NCBI RefSeq assembly: GCF_032027425.1
Contig: NZ_JAVSJA010000001.1
Span: 496,001 to 560,000 of the forward strand
Reading direction: 5' to 3'
Length of the DNA stretch: 64,000 bases
Source: Microcystis wesenbergii NRERC-220
GTDB lineage: Bacteria; Cyanobacteriota; Cyanobacteriia; Cyanobacteriales; Microcystaceae
Below, one piece after another: positions 45,272 to 54,528 of the stretch. The notes under the pieces were generated by a model. That model did not search any database, was not told the origin of the DNA, and saw only the letters and a program-made list of their open reading frames with translations. Both the position numbers and the translations under genes were made by a program. The stretch's first letter is position 1. Every line of letters begins with the position of its first letter.

Positions 45272-45363
45272 AACAATCCCTGAATAACTTAGAATATTCT
45301 AGCATATCAACGCCCCAATATAAAAATTTGTAAAAAATCGTCAATTTTCTTTCGGTCAACCCT

Positions 45364-46047
45364 ATGAAATTGTACAATCTATATACTTACGCTTTTTTGA
45401 AAACCCCCATAGAAAGCCTAAAATTACCCGTTGGAATGGCGAACCCATTGTTACTGATAACTGTTGGCTCTCTCTCGGCCGTAGTCGAACCCGAAGTTTG
45501 TTTAGACACTTTACAAAATGATGATGAACGCTTGATTCAATCGGTTTTATGTCATGATCGAGTCATCTGTGAATTATTTCGACAAACCACTATTTTACCC
45601 TTACGTTTTGGCACATCTTTTTTAGAGGCAGAAAATTTACTGACTCATCTTTGTTCTCATGCCCAAGAATATCAAGAAAAAATTGAAGAACTTGAGGGAA
45701 AAGGAGAATATCTTTTAAAATGTATTCCCCGTAAGCTAGAGGAGCCTGTACTCTCTTCTGAAAGCAGAGGCAGACAATATTTTTTAGCCAAAAAACAGCT
45801 TTATGAAGCCCAACAAGATTTTTATACTTTGCAAGGTTCAGAATGGCAAAATCTCGTGGATTTAGTCAACCAAAGCTATTCATCAACGAGGATTATTACT
45901 GCTCCAGGGACAGAATCACGAATTTATCTTTTAGTTGATTTTCAAGAAGAACCTTTACTAATCGAGCAAGTCTTGCATTGGCAGAAAGCCTGCCCCCGTT
46001 GGGAATTACAATTAGGACAAGTTTCTCCCCCCTATCACTTTACTTAA
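45364..46047 (+). CDS. gvpW: GvpF/GvpL-family protein, probably GvpW
   Basis: The 227-residue product is a second GvpF/L-family protein: MKLYNLYTYAFLKTP at the start, VLCHDRVICELFRQTTILPLRFGTSF in the middle and the typical end LQLGQVSPPYHFT. In cyanobacterial clusters the protein at this position is named GvpW. It is only distantly similar to GvpF at 43803. The ArsA-type ATPase gene starts 12 bases downstream, so they are co-transcribed. Confidence 0.75.
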   Translation: MKLYNLYTYAFLKTPIESLKLPVGMANPLLLITVGSLSAVVEPEVCLDTLQNDDERLIQSVLCHDRVICELFRQTTILPLRFGTSFLEAENLLTHLCSHAQEYQEKIEELEGKGEYLLKCIPRKLEEPVLSSESRGRQYFLAKKQLYEAQQDFYTLQGSEWQNLVDLVNQSYSSTRIITAPGTESRIYLLVDFQEEPLLIEQVLHWQKACPRWELQLGQVSPPYHFT

Positions 46048-46059
46048 CTTGATTTCTCT

Positions 46060-47961
46060 ATGACTAACTTTAACTTGGTAAATAACTCTCTAAGTCCTTA
46101 TGACACTCGACATTTAGTTATGTTTAGTGGCAAAGGAGGAGTAGGAAAAACTACCCTTTCCTGTGGATTTGCTCGCCGTTGGGCTAAATTATTTCCCGAG
46201 CAACAAATCCTGTTAATCTCAACCGATCCTGCTCATTCTTTAGGGGATGTATTGCAAACAGAAGTTAGCGATGAAGCATCACCTGTAAAAGACTTACCCA
46301 ACTTAAAAGTTAGGGCATTAGATGCGGAAAAATTGCTCTTAGAATTTAAAGAAAAATACGGAAAATTTTTAGAACTTTTAGTAGAACGGGGCAGTTTTGT
46401 TGAAGGAGAAGATTTAACTCCTGTTTGGGATTTAGACTGGCCAGGTTTAGATGAAATCATGGGTCTATTAGAAATTCAACGATTACTAATAGAGAATGTT
46501 GTAGATCGAATTGTTGTTGATATGGCCCCCTCTGGTCATACCTTAAATTTATTGGAAATTAAAGACTTTTTAGAGATTATTCTCAATTCTTTAGAGTTGT
46601 TTCAAGAAAAACATCGTGTTATTTCGCAAACCTTTTCAAAAACCTACAATGCCGATGAGGTGGATGACTTTTTGGTCAAAACACAATCAGAATTAACCGA
46701 AGGCAAGCAACTCCTACAAAATCAGGATTTTACCCTTTGTTTAATTGTGGCAATTGCTGAACCGATGAGTTTATTAGAAACCGAACGATTACTCAATAGT
46801 TTGCATCACTTAAATATTCCCTGCGGCAGCTTATTTATTAATCGAATTCTAACGGATCCTAATCAAAATTTAGATCGCTATAGTGAGCAACAGCAACTCC
46901 TCGATAAATTCCTAAAAATTCCAGGTCAAGAGACAATTTTCACCCTGCCCCAACAAGCAAAAGAACCCCTAGGAGGTGAAGCATTAGATCAGATCATGAG
47001 TCAAATTAAAATCCTCGAAAAAGTAGAATTTATGGCGCCGCCTCCTATTCAATGGCCGCAAAAAATTCTGCCGAGTTTTAGTGATTTTATTGACGACAAA
47101 CGCCAACTCATTATCATTGGTGGCAAAGGGGGGGTGGGAAAAACCACCGTTGCCGCGGCCATTGGTTGGGCGTTAGCGAATCGTCATCCCGATCAAAAAA
47201 TTAGAATTATTTCTATCGATCCGGCTCATTCTTTGGGAGATGCCTTTGGGACAAAGTTAGGACATCAATCCACACAATTAACTGCTAATTTAAGTGGTCA
47301 AGAAGTTGATGCTAATATCATTTTAGAAAAATTTCGGGATGATTATTTATGGGAACTGGCAGAAATGATTAGTGGTGAAGGTAAGGAAGAAGGAAACATC
47401 AAACTAGCTTATACTCCAGAAGCTTGGCGACAAATTGTAGCCCAATCTCTGCCAGGAATTGATGAAATGTTGTCCCTAGTAAAAGTAATGGAGTTATTAG
47501 ACCAGAAACAACAAGATTTGATTATTTTAGATACGGCTCCTACCGGTCATCTCCTGCGATTTTTGGAAATGCCAACGGCTTTAGGAGATTGGTTAAGTTG
47601 GATTTTTAAGCTTTGGATGAAGTATCAAAATGTCTTAGGGCGTGTAGATTTAATGGGACGATTGCGAACCTTAAGACAACAAGTGATGTATGCCCAGAAA
47701 AAACTAAAAGACCCCCAACATACAGAATTTATTGGAGTTTTGCAAGCCCAAGATGCCATCGTTGCCGAACAACTGCGATTGACAGCATCTTTGAAAAAAA
47801 TGGGAGTCTATCAACGTTATGTCGTGCAGAATCGTTATCACGCTAATGAGGAAATTGATCGGGATTTATTCCCAGATCAAACTTTGATCCGCTTACCCAG
47901 TTTACCCCGGTCAGTAGAACCTCTAGCCCGGGTAAAAGGCGCAGCAGATCTGTTATTTTAA
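46060..47961 (+). CDS. Two-domain ArsA/Get3-type ATPase linked to the gas-vesicle genes
   Basis: The 633-residue protein has two ArsA/Get3-type ATPase domains in tandem. Each has a deviant Walker A (MFSGKGGVGKTTLS near residue 25; IIGGKGGVGKTTVA near 353), STDPAHSLGD / SIDPAHSLGD switch I, and a switch II-like DMAPSGHTLN / DTAPTGHLLR. ArsA drives arsenite export and Get3 carries tail-anchored membrane proteins. No arsenite transporter or arsenical regulator is present here. The tight link to gvpW suggests a role in handling hydrophobic gas-vesicle proteins, but this is inference. Confidence 0.85.
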   Translation: MTNFNLVNNSLSPYDTRHLVMFSGKGGVGKTTLSCGFARRWAKLFPEQQILLISTDPAHSLGDVLQTEVSDEASPVKDLPNLKVRALDAEKLLLEFKEKYGKFLELLVERGSFVEGEDLTPVWDLDWPGLDEIMGLLEIQRLLIENVVDRIVVDMAPSGHTLNLLEIKDFLEIILNSLELFQEKHRVISQTFSKTYNADEVDDFLVKTQSELTEGKQLLQNQDFTLCLIVAIAEPMSLLETERLLNSLHHLNIPCGSLFINRILTDPNQNLDRYSEQQQLLDKFLKIPGQETIFTLPQQAKEPLGGEALDQIMSQIKILEKVEFMAPPPIQWPQKILPSFSDFIDDKRQLIIIGGKGGVGKTTVAAAIGWALANRHPDQKIRIISIDPAHSLGDAFGTKLGHQSTQLTANLSGQEVDANIILEKFRDDYLWELAEMISGEGKEEGNIKLAYTPEAWRQIVAQSLPGIDEMLSLVKVMELLDQKQQDLIILDTAPTGHLLRFLEMPTALGDWLSWIFKLWMKYQNVLGRVDLMGRLRTLRQQVMYAQKKLKDPQHTEFIGVLQAQDAIVAEQLRLTASLKKMGVYQRYVVQNRYHANEEIDRDLFPDQTLIRLPSLPRSVEPLARVKGAADLLF

Positions 47962-48044
47962 AGGTAATTAGTCTGATCAAGTCGGACTTCTTAACCCCAT
48001 CTATCACCCAGTACCCATCCTTCACTTGACTCAGGAGAAATTTT

Positions 48045-49889
48045 ATGGCAGAATTATTCAAAGGCTTTGAGCAATTAGTCGAACTGGCGAAAATCTTAGA
48101 AGAGAAACTGGAGAAAGGGGAAATTAAAACCGAAATGCAATTTAATTCCCGTCCCTTGAGTAATATTCCCCGTGCTGGCGGTATTCCCCGTACAGGGGGA
48201 GTTTATCGCCCGAACAATGCTGGTGGGGATGATTTTGAGGTCAATCGCCATCGCTCATCCTCCACTGATTCAGGGATTGAAGACACTATGACACCGCCCG
48301 AAGGATCCACAACTGCTTCCCTTAAAGATGTTGGTGGCTTGACGGAAGTGATTAAAGAACTCAAAGAACTAATTGCCATTCCTCTGAAACGCCCTGACTT
48401 GTTGGCCAAATTAGGACTTGAACCTACTCGCGGCGTTCTCTTAGTCGGACCACCCGGAACCGGTAAAACCCTGACTGCCCGTGCTTTGGCCGAAGAACTC
48501 GGTGTTAACTATATTGCCTTAGTCGGACCAGAGGTGATCAGCAAATATTATGGGGAAGCCGAGCAAAAACTGCGGGGAATTTTTGAGAAAGCCAGTAAGA
48601 ATGCGCCTTGTATCGTTTTTATTGACGAAATTGATAGCATGGCACCCGATCGCAGTAAAGTTGAAGGGGAAGTAGAAAAAAGACTGGTGGCCCAATTGCT
48701 GGGTTTAATGGATGGCTTTGCCCAAAGCCAAGGGGTGATTGTTCTAGCGGCGACAAACCGTCCCGACCATCTTGACCCTGCCCTCCGTCGTCCTGGACGG
48801 TTTGACCGAGAAGTCCTCTTTCGGGTGCCTGACCGTAAAGGCCGTTTAGAAATCCTCCATATTCTCACCCGTTCCATGCCCCTAGATGAATCAGTTTCCT
48901 TAGCTCTGATTGCCGATAATGCGGTGGGATTTGTCGGGTCAGATTTAAAAGCCGTTTGCCAGAAAGCGGCCTATAGTGCTTTGCGACGCCAGGTTCCTAC
49001 GATTGACTCGCAAATTCCAGAAACAATGACGGTGGTCCAAGCCGACTTTTTGCAAGCCCTAAAAGAAGTTAAACCGGCGGTATTGCGGTCTGTGGAAGTG
49101 GAATCTCCCCATGTGGACTGGGACAATATTGGCGGACTTGAACAGATTAAACAAACCCTACAGGAGTCCGTGGAAGGGGCATTACTCCATCCGCAATTAT
49201 ATACGCAAACCAAAGCCCAAGCTCCCAAAGGTATTTTACTTTGGGGTCCCCCTGGAACGGGAAAAACCTTATTGGCCAAAGCGGTTGCATCTCAGGCGCG
49301 AGCTAATTTTATTAGTATTAATGGACCTGAGCTTTTGAGTAAATGGGTGGGTGCGAGTGAACAAGCGGTGCGTGAGTTGTTTGCCAAAGCTCGTCAGGCA
49401 GCCCCTTGTGTGGTTTTTATTGATGAAATTGATACTTTAGCGCCAGCAAGAGGTCGTTATAGTGGGGATTCAGGAGTGAGTGACCGGGTTGTGGGACAAA
49501 TCCTCACGGAGTTAGATGGGTTGCAAACGGGGGCAACGATTTTAGTGATTGGAGCCACTAATCGCCCAGATGCCTTAGATCCGGCCTTATTGCGAGCGGG
49601 ACGGTTGGATTTACAGTTAAAAGTTGATTTACCGAATGCCTCTAGTCGTTTAGCAATTCTGGGGGTTCATAATGATGAACGTCCTTTAGAGGATGTGGAT
49701 TTAGGCCATTGGGCCGAGGCAACCGAAGGCTGGAATGGTGCAGATTTAGCGTTATTATGTAACCAAGCGGCACTGATGGCAATTCGTCGTTATCGCCATC
49801 AGGGAATGACTGACCCGGCTGATATTCGCATTACAACGGCTGATTTTAATCATGCTTACCAACTGTTGGTTGAACAGCGTGCCAATTGA
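48045..49889 (+). CDS. CDC48-like double AAA+ ATPase with a short special N-terminus
   Basis: The 614-residue protein has two AAA+ modules. The first has Walker A GPPGTGKTLTARALAEELG, Walker B CIVFIDEIDS and an arginine-finger region LRRPGRFDREV. The second has GPPGTGKTLLAKAVA, CVVFIDEIDTLAPARG and LLRAGRLDLQL. The usual CDC48 N-domain is absent. Instead there are ~95 residues beginning MAELFKGFEQLVELAKILEE, then a Pro/Gly/Arg-rich linker (IPRAGGIPRTGGVYRP) that faintly recalls the linker of Hsp20-like GvpH proteins. It follows the ArsA-type gene by 83 bases and probably remodels vesicle proteins or aggregates. Confidence 0.85.
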   Translation: MAELFKGFEQLVELAKILEEKLEKGEIKTEMQFNSRPLSNIPRAGGIPRTGGVYRPNNAGGDDFEVNRHRSSSTDSGIEDTMTPPEGSTTASLKDVGGLTEVIKELKELIAIPLKRPDLLAKLGLEPTRGVLLVGPPGTGKTLTARALAEELGVNYIALVGPEVISKYYGEAEQKLRGIFEKASKNAPCIVFIDEIDSMAPDRSKVEGEVEKRLVAQLLGLMDGFAQSQGVIVLAATNRPDHLDPALRRPGRFDREVLFRVPDRKGRLEILHILTRSMPLDESVSLALIADNAVGFVGSDLKAVCQKAAYSALRRQVPTIDSQIPETMTVVQADFLQALKEVKPAVLRSVEVESPHVDWDNIGGLEQIKQTLQESVEGALLHPQLYTQTKAQAPKGILLWGPPGTGKTLLAKAVASQARANFISINGPELLSKWVGASEQAVRELFAKARQAAPCVVFIDEIDTLAPARGRYSGDSGVSDRVVGQILTELDGLQTGATILVIGATNRPDALDPALLRAGRLDLQLKVDLPNASSRLAILGVHNDERPLEDVDLGHWAEATEGWNGADLALLCNQAALMAIRRYRHQGMTDPADIRITTADFNHAYQLLVEQRAN

Positions 49890-49898
49890 TTTTTTTTT

Positions 49899-49923
49899 CC
49901 CCCTTTACTTAAAGTAAGGGGGG
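49899..49923. terminator. Hairpin after the CDC48-like gene
   Basis: CCCCCTTTACTT pairs with AAGTAAGGGGG (one bulged T), about ten bases after the stop. The T-run precedes the stem rather than following it, so efficient intrinsic termination is uncertain. Confidence 0.45.
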
Positions 49924-50531
49924 ATAATCTCAACTCAGGAAAACCATCCTAAAAAGAAAAATTTGCCAAAATGTCTGCAATAACGGGTCTAATTAACTGA
50001 CGGTTCGCTCCTTTTCTACTGACAGTTTTTTTAGATAAAATGATTCACCACCCATATTGGTATAAGTTTAGTTTATGACAAGTGGGAGGGAAAAACCAAG
50101 AACGATGACTTGAGAGAAATGGTCAAGGAGGTGATGGAATGGGGGTAGTCCCCTCATACATAAGTTGGGACAGATGTATCTATGGTATTATTGGGGTGAT
50201 CGGATAGTTGAGGTTCCTATCTCTTGAGATTTAAGCAATATTTCTGATGCCAAAATTGCCGCCGAAGTTGCCAAGAAATTTATCATGAATCAACCACCAT
50301 AAAATATAGTTTATGTCTCTTTAATTTTCGACAATGAATAAATTAAATAACTTGTAATTATAGTCATATTTATGAACAATATTAATTATATTCAGCTAGT
50401 TAATCCGATTAATTTTCCTCAATTAGGAGAGGGAAAATCTCGCAGATAGACAGTCAATCATCCTTGGGTGCGATTGTCTGGTTTTAAATAATTGCGGTAA
50501 AATTAACCTAAATTCTCTATCGGCAAATTCG
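49924..50531. other. Gene-free region with a possible decayed coding tail
   Basis: No intact gene is visible. On the + strand, at about 50239-50302, SDAKIAAEVAKKFIMNQPP before TAA has gene-like composition but no start, so it may be a gene remnant. The last 200 bases should contain the promoter of the reductase gene. Confidence 0.4.
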
Positions 50532-51632
50532 ATGACTGCCTTCACTACTTCCCTGACTCTTTTAAGTCAATTTAAATTGGGAGATTTAAACTTAGAAAAT
50601 CGTCTTGTGCTTGCTCCCATGACGCGAGCGCGAGCCGGAGAAAAACGTCTGGCCAATGAGATAATGGCCGAGTATTACCGGCAAAGGGCCAGTGCGGGAT
50701 TAATGATTACAGAAGCGACGGTAATTTCTCCCCAAGCTAACGGTTGGCAAAATACCCCCGGTATCTACACCGATGAACAAGTGCAAGCATGGCAAATGGT
50801 GACAAAAATCGCCCAAAGAAAAGGAACACCAATTTTCTGTCAATTGTGGCACTGTGGTCGCGCTTCTCATCCTAGTTTTCAGGAAAATGGGGCTTTACCG
50901 GTTGCCCCTTCCGCAATTAGGATTAAGGGGGAGTTGCATACACCCATAGGTAAACAGCCCTACGAGACCCCTAGAGCCTTAGAAACCGAGGAAATCCCCG
51001 CAATTGTCGCCGATTACCGTCAAGCCGCTCAGAGGGCAAAATTAGCGGGGTTTGATGGCATAGAAATTCACGGGGCTAATGGTTATTTAATCGATACTTT
51101 TCTACAATCGGCCACTAATCAGCGTCAGGATAAGTACGGAGGCAGTTTGGCAAATCGTTATCGTTTTTTGCAGGAAGTAGTCGAGGCAATTTTAACTGTT
51201 TTTCCCAGTCATCGAGTGGGGGTGCGTCTGTCTCCCAATGGAGTTTATAATGACATGGGTTCCGAGGATTTTCGAGAAACTTTTCTCTATATTGCCCAAA
51301 GATTAAATGAGTACAATTTAGCTTATTTGCATCTGCTAGATGGCTTGGCTTTTGGTTTTCACGAAAAGGGTCAACCGATGCTTTTATCCGAGTTTCGGGC
51401 TGTTTTTAATAGTGCTTTAATCGGCAATTGTGGTTATACAAAAGAAACTGCTGAAGCCGCTATTCAGTTAGGAGATGCGGATTTAATTGCTTTCGGTCGC
51501 CCCTATATCAGTAATCCCGATTTGGTGGAAAGATTCGCCAATAATTGGCCCCTTAATCCCGATGCTGAGATGAAAGATTGGTATTCTTTTGACAAGGAAG
51601 GTTATATCGATTTTCCCAGTTATAAACCCTAG
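50532..51632 (+). CDS. Old Yellow Enzyme family alkene reductase
   Basis: FMN-dependent NAD(P)H ene-reductase of the NemA/OYE family, which reduces activated C=C bonds of enones and related electrophiles. The 366-residue product has the N-terminal NRLVLAPMTRARA, the FMN-binding TEATVISPQANGW, QLWHCGRASH, the active-site pair in GFDGIEIHGANGYLIDTFLQ (His and Asn), NRYRFLQEVVEAI, and the phosphate-binding end IAFGRPYISNPDL. It is convergent with grrA and unrelated to the gas-vesicle genes. Confidence 0.93.
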   Translation: MTAFTTSLTLLSQFKLGDLNLENRLVLAPMTRARAGEKRLANEIMAEYYRQRASAGLMITEATVISPQANGWQNTPGIYTDEQVQAWQMVTKIAQRKGTPIFCQLWHCGRASHPSFQENGALPVAPSAIRIKGELHTPIGKQPYETPRALETEEIPAIVADYRQAAQRAKLAGFDGIEIHGANGYLIDTFLQSATNQRQDKYGGSLANRYRFLQEVVEAILTVFPSHRVGVRLSPNGVYNDMGSEDFRETFLYIAQRLNEYNLAYLHLLDGLAFGFHEKGQPMLLSEFRAVFNSALIGNCGYTKETAEAAIQLGDADLIAFGRPYISNPDLVERFANNWPLNPDAEMKDWYSFDKEGYIDFPSYKP

Positions 51633-51691
51633 ATTTTCTCGTAAAACCGGGGTTGGGACGAGGATAAAGTTAACCCCTCACCCAACCTTAC

Positions 51692-52066
51692 TTACCAACG
51701 ATTTAAGAAACCGCCACCATTACCCCAGCGCGGTCGGGAATTAAAGAAACCACCACCGTCAGACCAACCATTGCGCCAAGGGCGGGAATTAACGAAACTA
51801 CCACCGCGACCATCTGCCCAACCACCGACACGACTATTCCCCCAACCGCGATTGCCACCATCTCCCCAGCCTAAAGCTTGTAAACTAGGATCGGCAGTAC
51901 CTTCCGGCAGTTGGTTAACTCGTTCGCGTACAGCGCTAGATAGACGACTTAAACGCGCCTCAATGGGGTTAGCCTCGTCCGAGGCGGCCTGGGCAGTGCT
52001 AGTCAGACCGAAAGCAGATAAAGCGAGAAGAAAGCCGACTAAACCAGTTTTATTGCTGATATTCAC
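51692..52066 (-). CDS. grrA: GrrA/OscA1-family cyclophane RiPP precursor
   Basis: The 124-residue protein has a leader that looks like a signal peptide (NKTGLVGFLLALSAFGLTSTAQA), then a conserved region (PIEARLSRLSSAVRERVNQLPE). The core is rich in Gly, Trp, Phe, Asn and Arg and contains repeated aromatic-x-Asn/Ser/Arg units: WGN, FVN, WRN, FFN, FLN. In the GrrA family a radical-SAM/SPASM enzyme (GrrM) forms three-residue cyclophanes in such units. The start is GTG 52066, with AGGAG about eleven bases upstream. It lies 14 bases after grrP. No grrM gene is adjacent: the next gene is an unrelated convergent reductase. Confidence 0.82.
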   Translation of the reverse strand: MNISNKTGLVGFLLALSAFGLTSTAQAASDEANPIEARLSRLSSAVRERVNQLPEGTADPSLQALGWGDGGNRGWGNSRVGGWADGRGGSFVNSRPWRNGWSDGGGFFNSRPRWGNGGGFLNRW

Positions 52067-52080
52067 CTGAATTTATGCTC

Positions 52081-52980
52081 CTATTTGGCTTCTTGGGGAT
52101 TAATTTGGGCGTGTTCGATAACTTTGAAGGCAAAAAACCCCTTTAATAATTCTGGGGGGATAGGAACCATGCCTTGACTACCGAACCAGCGATCGATTTG
52201 ACTAACGGTGGCCGTATCATTGGTGATGTAATCCTGCATCATTTTAACAATGGCATAGTTGACATCATCCAAAAAAGTAGAGTTATTTTCGGGAACCATG
52301 CAAGCAATGCCAAAATTAGCTAGAGCTTCTTCGGGGACGATTTCGTAGATTTTAGGGTTATCTCTGAGGATTGTTCCCGCTAAAGAAATGCTATCCCCCG
52401 CTATTGCGTCGATTTTACCGGTTTTTAAAGCTTCGATCGCTTCTTCTATGGTGCTGTAGGTAGTAACAATTGTCGCTTGCGGTTGTACTAATTTAATCAC
52501 ATCGACGGCCGCAGAAGTGGGAACCAAGGCGATGCGTTTACCGATTAGGGATTGAGGAGTGGAGAGATTGCTACCTTTTTTAGCTAAAATCCTAATCCCA
52601 GAAATGCTGTAACTGATGGAAAAATCGACAACTTTCGCCCTTTCCCAAGTAAAAGCCGTACTACAAGCGATATCGATTTCCCCGCTACGAATGAGATTAA
52701 TTTTCTCTCCGGGTTGGTTAGCTTCAATCATTTGCAGGGTGACGGGACGACCGAGACGAGTTTCCAATCGTTTTCTAATTCGTTCCAACACATCCATAGA
52801 ATAGCCGACTAATTCCCCCTTATCATTGATGTAGGAGTAGGGAATCGCATCAAAACGGGTTCCTACGGTCAAAAATCCCGTGCGAGCCACTTTTTCCACC
52901 ACTGTTTCCGCTAAACTTGCACTGGCGAGGAACATAGGTAATAGGCAACCTAGTCCCACTAACTGTAAAATTTTCTTCAT
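52081..52980 (-). CDS. grrP: Periplasmic substrate-binding-like protein GrrP
   Basis: The 299-residue product has a signal peptide (MKKILQLVGLGCLLPMFLASASLA) and a type 3 solute-binding fold: LTVGTRFDAIPYSYINDKGELVGYSMDV, GEIDIACSTAFTWERAKVVDFS, and GKIDAIAGDSISL. Orphan proteins of this kind occur beside grrA and grrM in cyanobacteria and are called GrrP; no ABC permease or ATPase is present here. It is the first gene of the pair and is probably co-transcribed with grrA. Its role in handling the peptide is unknown. Confidence 0.8.
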   Translation of the reverse strand: MKKILQLVGLGCLLPMFLASASLAETVVEKVARTGFLTVGTRFDAIPYSYINDKGELVGYSMDVLERIRKRLETRLGRPVTLQMIEANQPGEKINLIRSGEIDIACSTAFTWERAKVVDFSISYSISGIRILAKKGSNLSTPQSLIGKRIALVPTSAAVDVIKLVQPQATIVTTYSTIEEAIEALKTGKIDAIAGDSISLAGTILRDNPKIYEIVPEEALANFGIACMVPENNSTFLDDVNYAIVKMMQDYITNDTATVSQIDRWFGSQGMVPIPPELLKGFFAFKVIEHAQINPQEAK

Positions 52981-53237
52981 AAATCGAGTGCTTGCTCCCG
53001 TACAAACATAACTATACTAGAAGTCGCTAAAAAATCTTCAGGGTTTCCATAATAATTTCTGTGAACTTTGACAAATTATAGCAACTCTCCCAAATCTGAC
53101 TACAAAAGTTTGCTATCCCTAAATCCCCCTTAAAAAGGAGACTTAAATTCGATAATTCGATCGGTAATTTTGGTAATAATTTGATAGTAGAAGTGGGTAA
53201 AAAATCAGTCTTTAAACCTTTAGCTTGATGATGACTT

Positions 53238-53370
53238 GGCTCTTCTGGTTTCTGTGTGAAAACGAGGTCTATACTGATAGTTTTTTCGGCGAAATAGTCC
53301 TAAAAGTTTTGCCCAATAAGCACTTCACGATTCCATCAGCAAAAATTATCACACAAAGTCGAGAAGAGCC
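53238..53370. mobile_element. 133-bp MITE with ISL3-type ends
   Basis: GGCTCTTCTGGTTTCTGTGTGA at the left pairs with TCACACAAAGTCGAGAAGAGCC at the right, with a few mismatches. GGCTCTTC is also the start of the ISL3 elements of the window. No target duplication is visible. An apparent + strand frame through it looks fortuitous. Confidence 0.65.
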
Positions 53371-53575
53371 AAATGGAGAATCACGTTGGGGAGCCCTTTG
53401 GTATTTTATTCATGACTACAATGCCCAATTAGCAAAGGTTTGAGCTATCACCACTACAATAAAATCACTATCGATAGAGTAACCGCCGTCAACACACCTA
53501 GAGGTTCAGGTTTGTCTTGTCAGCTAAAAGCTGATGTGCAATACTTGAGGCAGTGCGGTCTTGGGGTCTCCCCCA

Positions 53576-53656
53576 GTAGAGCAACAATTAGTCAAAGCCA
53601 TAGCAGATATCGGGTTTTATGAGTTTCGGCGACAGATGGAATACAAGAGTCAATGA
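53576..53656 (+). pseudogene. TnpB (IS200/IS605) fragment
   Basis: The 26 codons VEQQLVKAIADIGFYEFRRQ... up to TGA match the region of TnpB that precedes the catalytic C-terminal part (AI.D.G..EF.RQ..YK). The rest of the gene is absent or unrecognisable. Upstream bases 53400-53575 are probably part of the same decayed element. Confidence 0.55.
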
Positions 53657-53672
53657 TAACTGATAACTGATA

Positions 53673-54389
53673 ATGTTGGTTCCCCTTACCCGTCAATCGA
53701 TCGAGCAAATTGTCCCGATTATCGCCACAGGTCCCCAGTACGCTCACTATTGGGGTAAATGGTCTGATTTTCTGCGTCGTTTATTCATTTCTGTCATCGC
53801 TCTCACCGCAGCTTGGTTAATCGGTAATTTATTCGGCCCTGGTGGTTTAACGATTAAAACGATTAAACTGATTTTCGACATTATCGCCGGTTTATATTGG
53901 CTCTGGGGTCCAGTTTATTGGGCCAGTGTTCGCAATAACACCTATCGTCGTCTTCCCTACGGGGGGTTTTGGCGCGGTCGCGTTTTCGATGCTTTTGTGA
54001 CCGAGGAATTAATCGGGGAAGAAGAAAGGGTCAATAAACGCGGGGAATTAGAGATTATCGAAAATCGCCAACGCTGTATTAATCTGGAAATCGGTGATCA
54101 AACTGGGTTTTCGGCGATCGTTCGCGCTCCCCTCAAACGCATTCATAAATCGATCCGTCCCGGGATGGTAGCCGAAGCTTTGTTAATGTCTCGAGATCCC
54201 GATTTAGGCGATATCAATCAGCTTTCTGATGTTCATCTTCCCCAACTCGACCAGTGGATAGGGGAATATCCTGTCCTGCGACGGGATATTTTCCAGCAAG
54301 TTAGCCGAGAATTAGGAGGGGGAAAAGAACCCCGGCCAAAACCTTCTCGTTATTCTAATAATGTCATCCGAAGACGCAAAACCCGTTAA
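53673..54389 (+). CDS. Conserved cyanobacterial membrane protein, function unknown
   Basis: The 238-residue product has two hydrophobic segments, SVIALTAAWLIGNLFGPGG and IFDIIAGLYWLWGPVYWASV, then a soluble domain with GRVFDAFVTEELIGEEER and IGDQTGFSAIVRAPLKRIHKSI, and a basic C-terminus (RRRKTR). Similar cyanobacterial proteins are often labelled phosphate ABC transporter permease, but no permease motif is seen, so I do not adopt that name. TGATAACTGATAACTGATA repeats precede the start. Confidence 0.65.
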   Translation: MLVPLTRQSIEQIVPIIATGPQYAHYWGKWSDFLRRLFISVIALTAAWLIGNLFGPGGLTIKTIKLIFDIIAGLYWLWGPVYWASVRNNTYRRLPYGGFWRGRVFDAFVTEELIGEEERVNKRGELEIIENRQRCINLEIGDQTGFSAIVRAPLKRIHKSIRPGMVAEALLMSRDPDLGDINQLSDVHLPQLDQWIGEYPVLRRDIFQQVSRELGGGKEPRPKPSRYSNNVIRRRKTR

Positions 54390-54528
54390 TTGTTCGGCGA
54401 TCGCTAAAAAGACAGCGGTTTCTGGGCCATCTATATAGGGTTTGCGGCAAAAAGTTTGCTTCTTTCTTGTTCCTTCTCCCCACTCCGGCGCTCCCTGCTC
54501 CTCTATACCCTTTAAACAGGATTTAGTA

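Noticed and set aside
46060-47961. Arsenite efflux ATPase (arsA) as the specific function
   Set aside because: No arsB, arsD or arsR is nearby and the gene is locked into the gvp cluster; only the ATPase family is claimed.
53225-53443. Open frame on the + strand (72 codons)
   Set aside because: It is nearly all within the ISL3-type MITE; the palindromic ends explain the frame.
53673-54389. Phosphate ABC transporter permease
   Set aside because: There are only two membrane segments and no permease loop; the label circulating for this family is not supported by the sequence.
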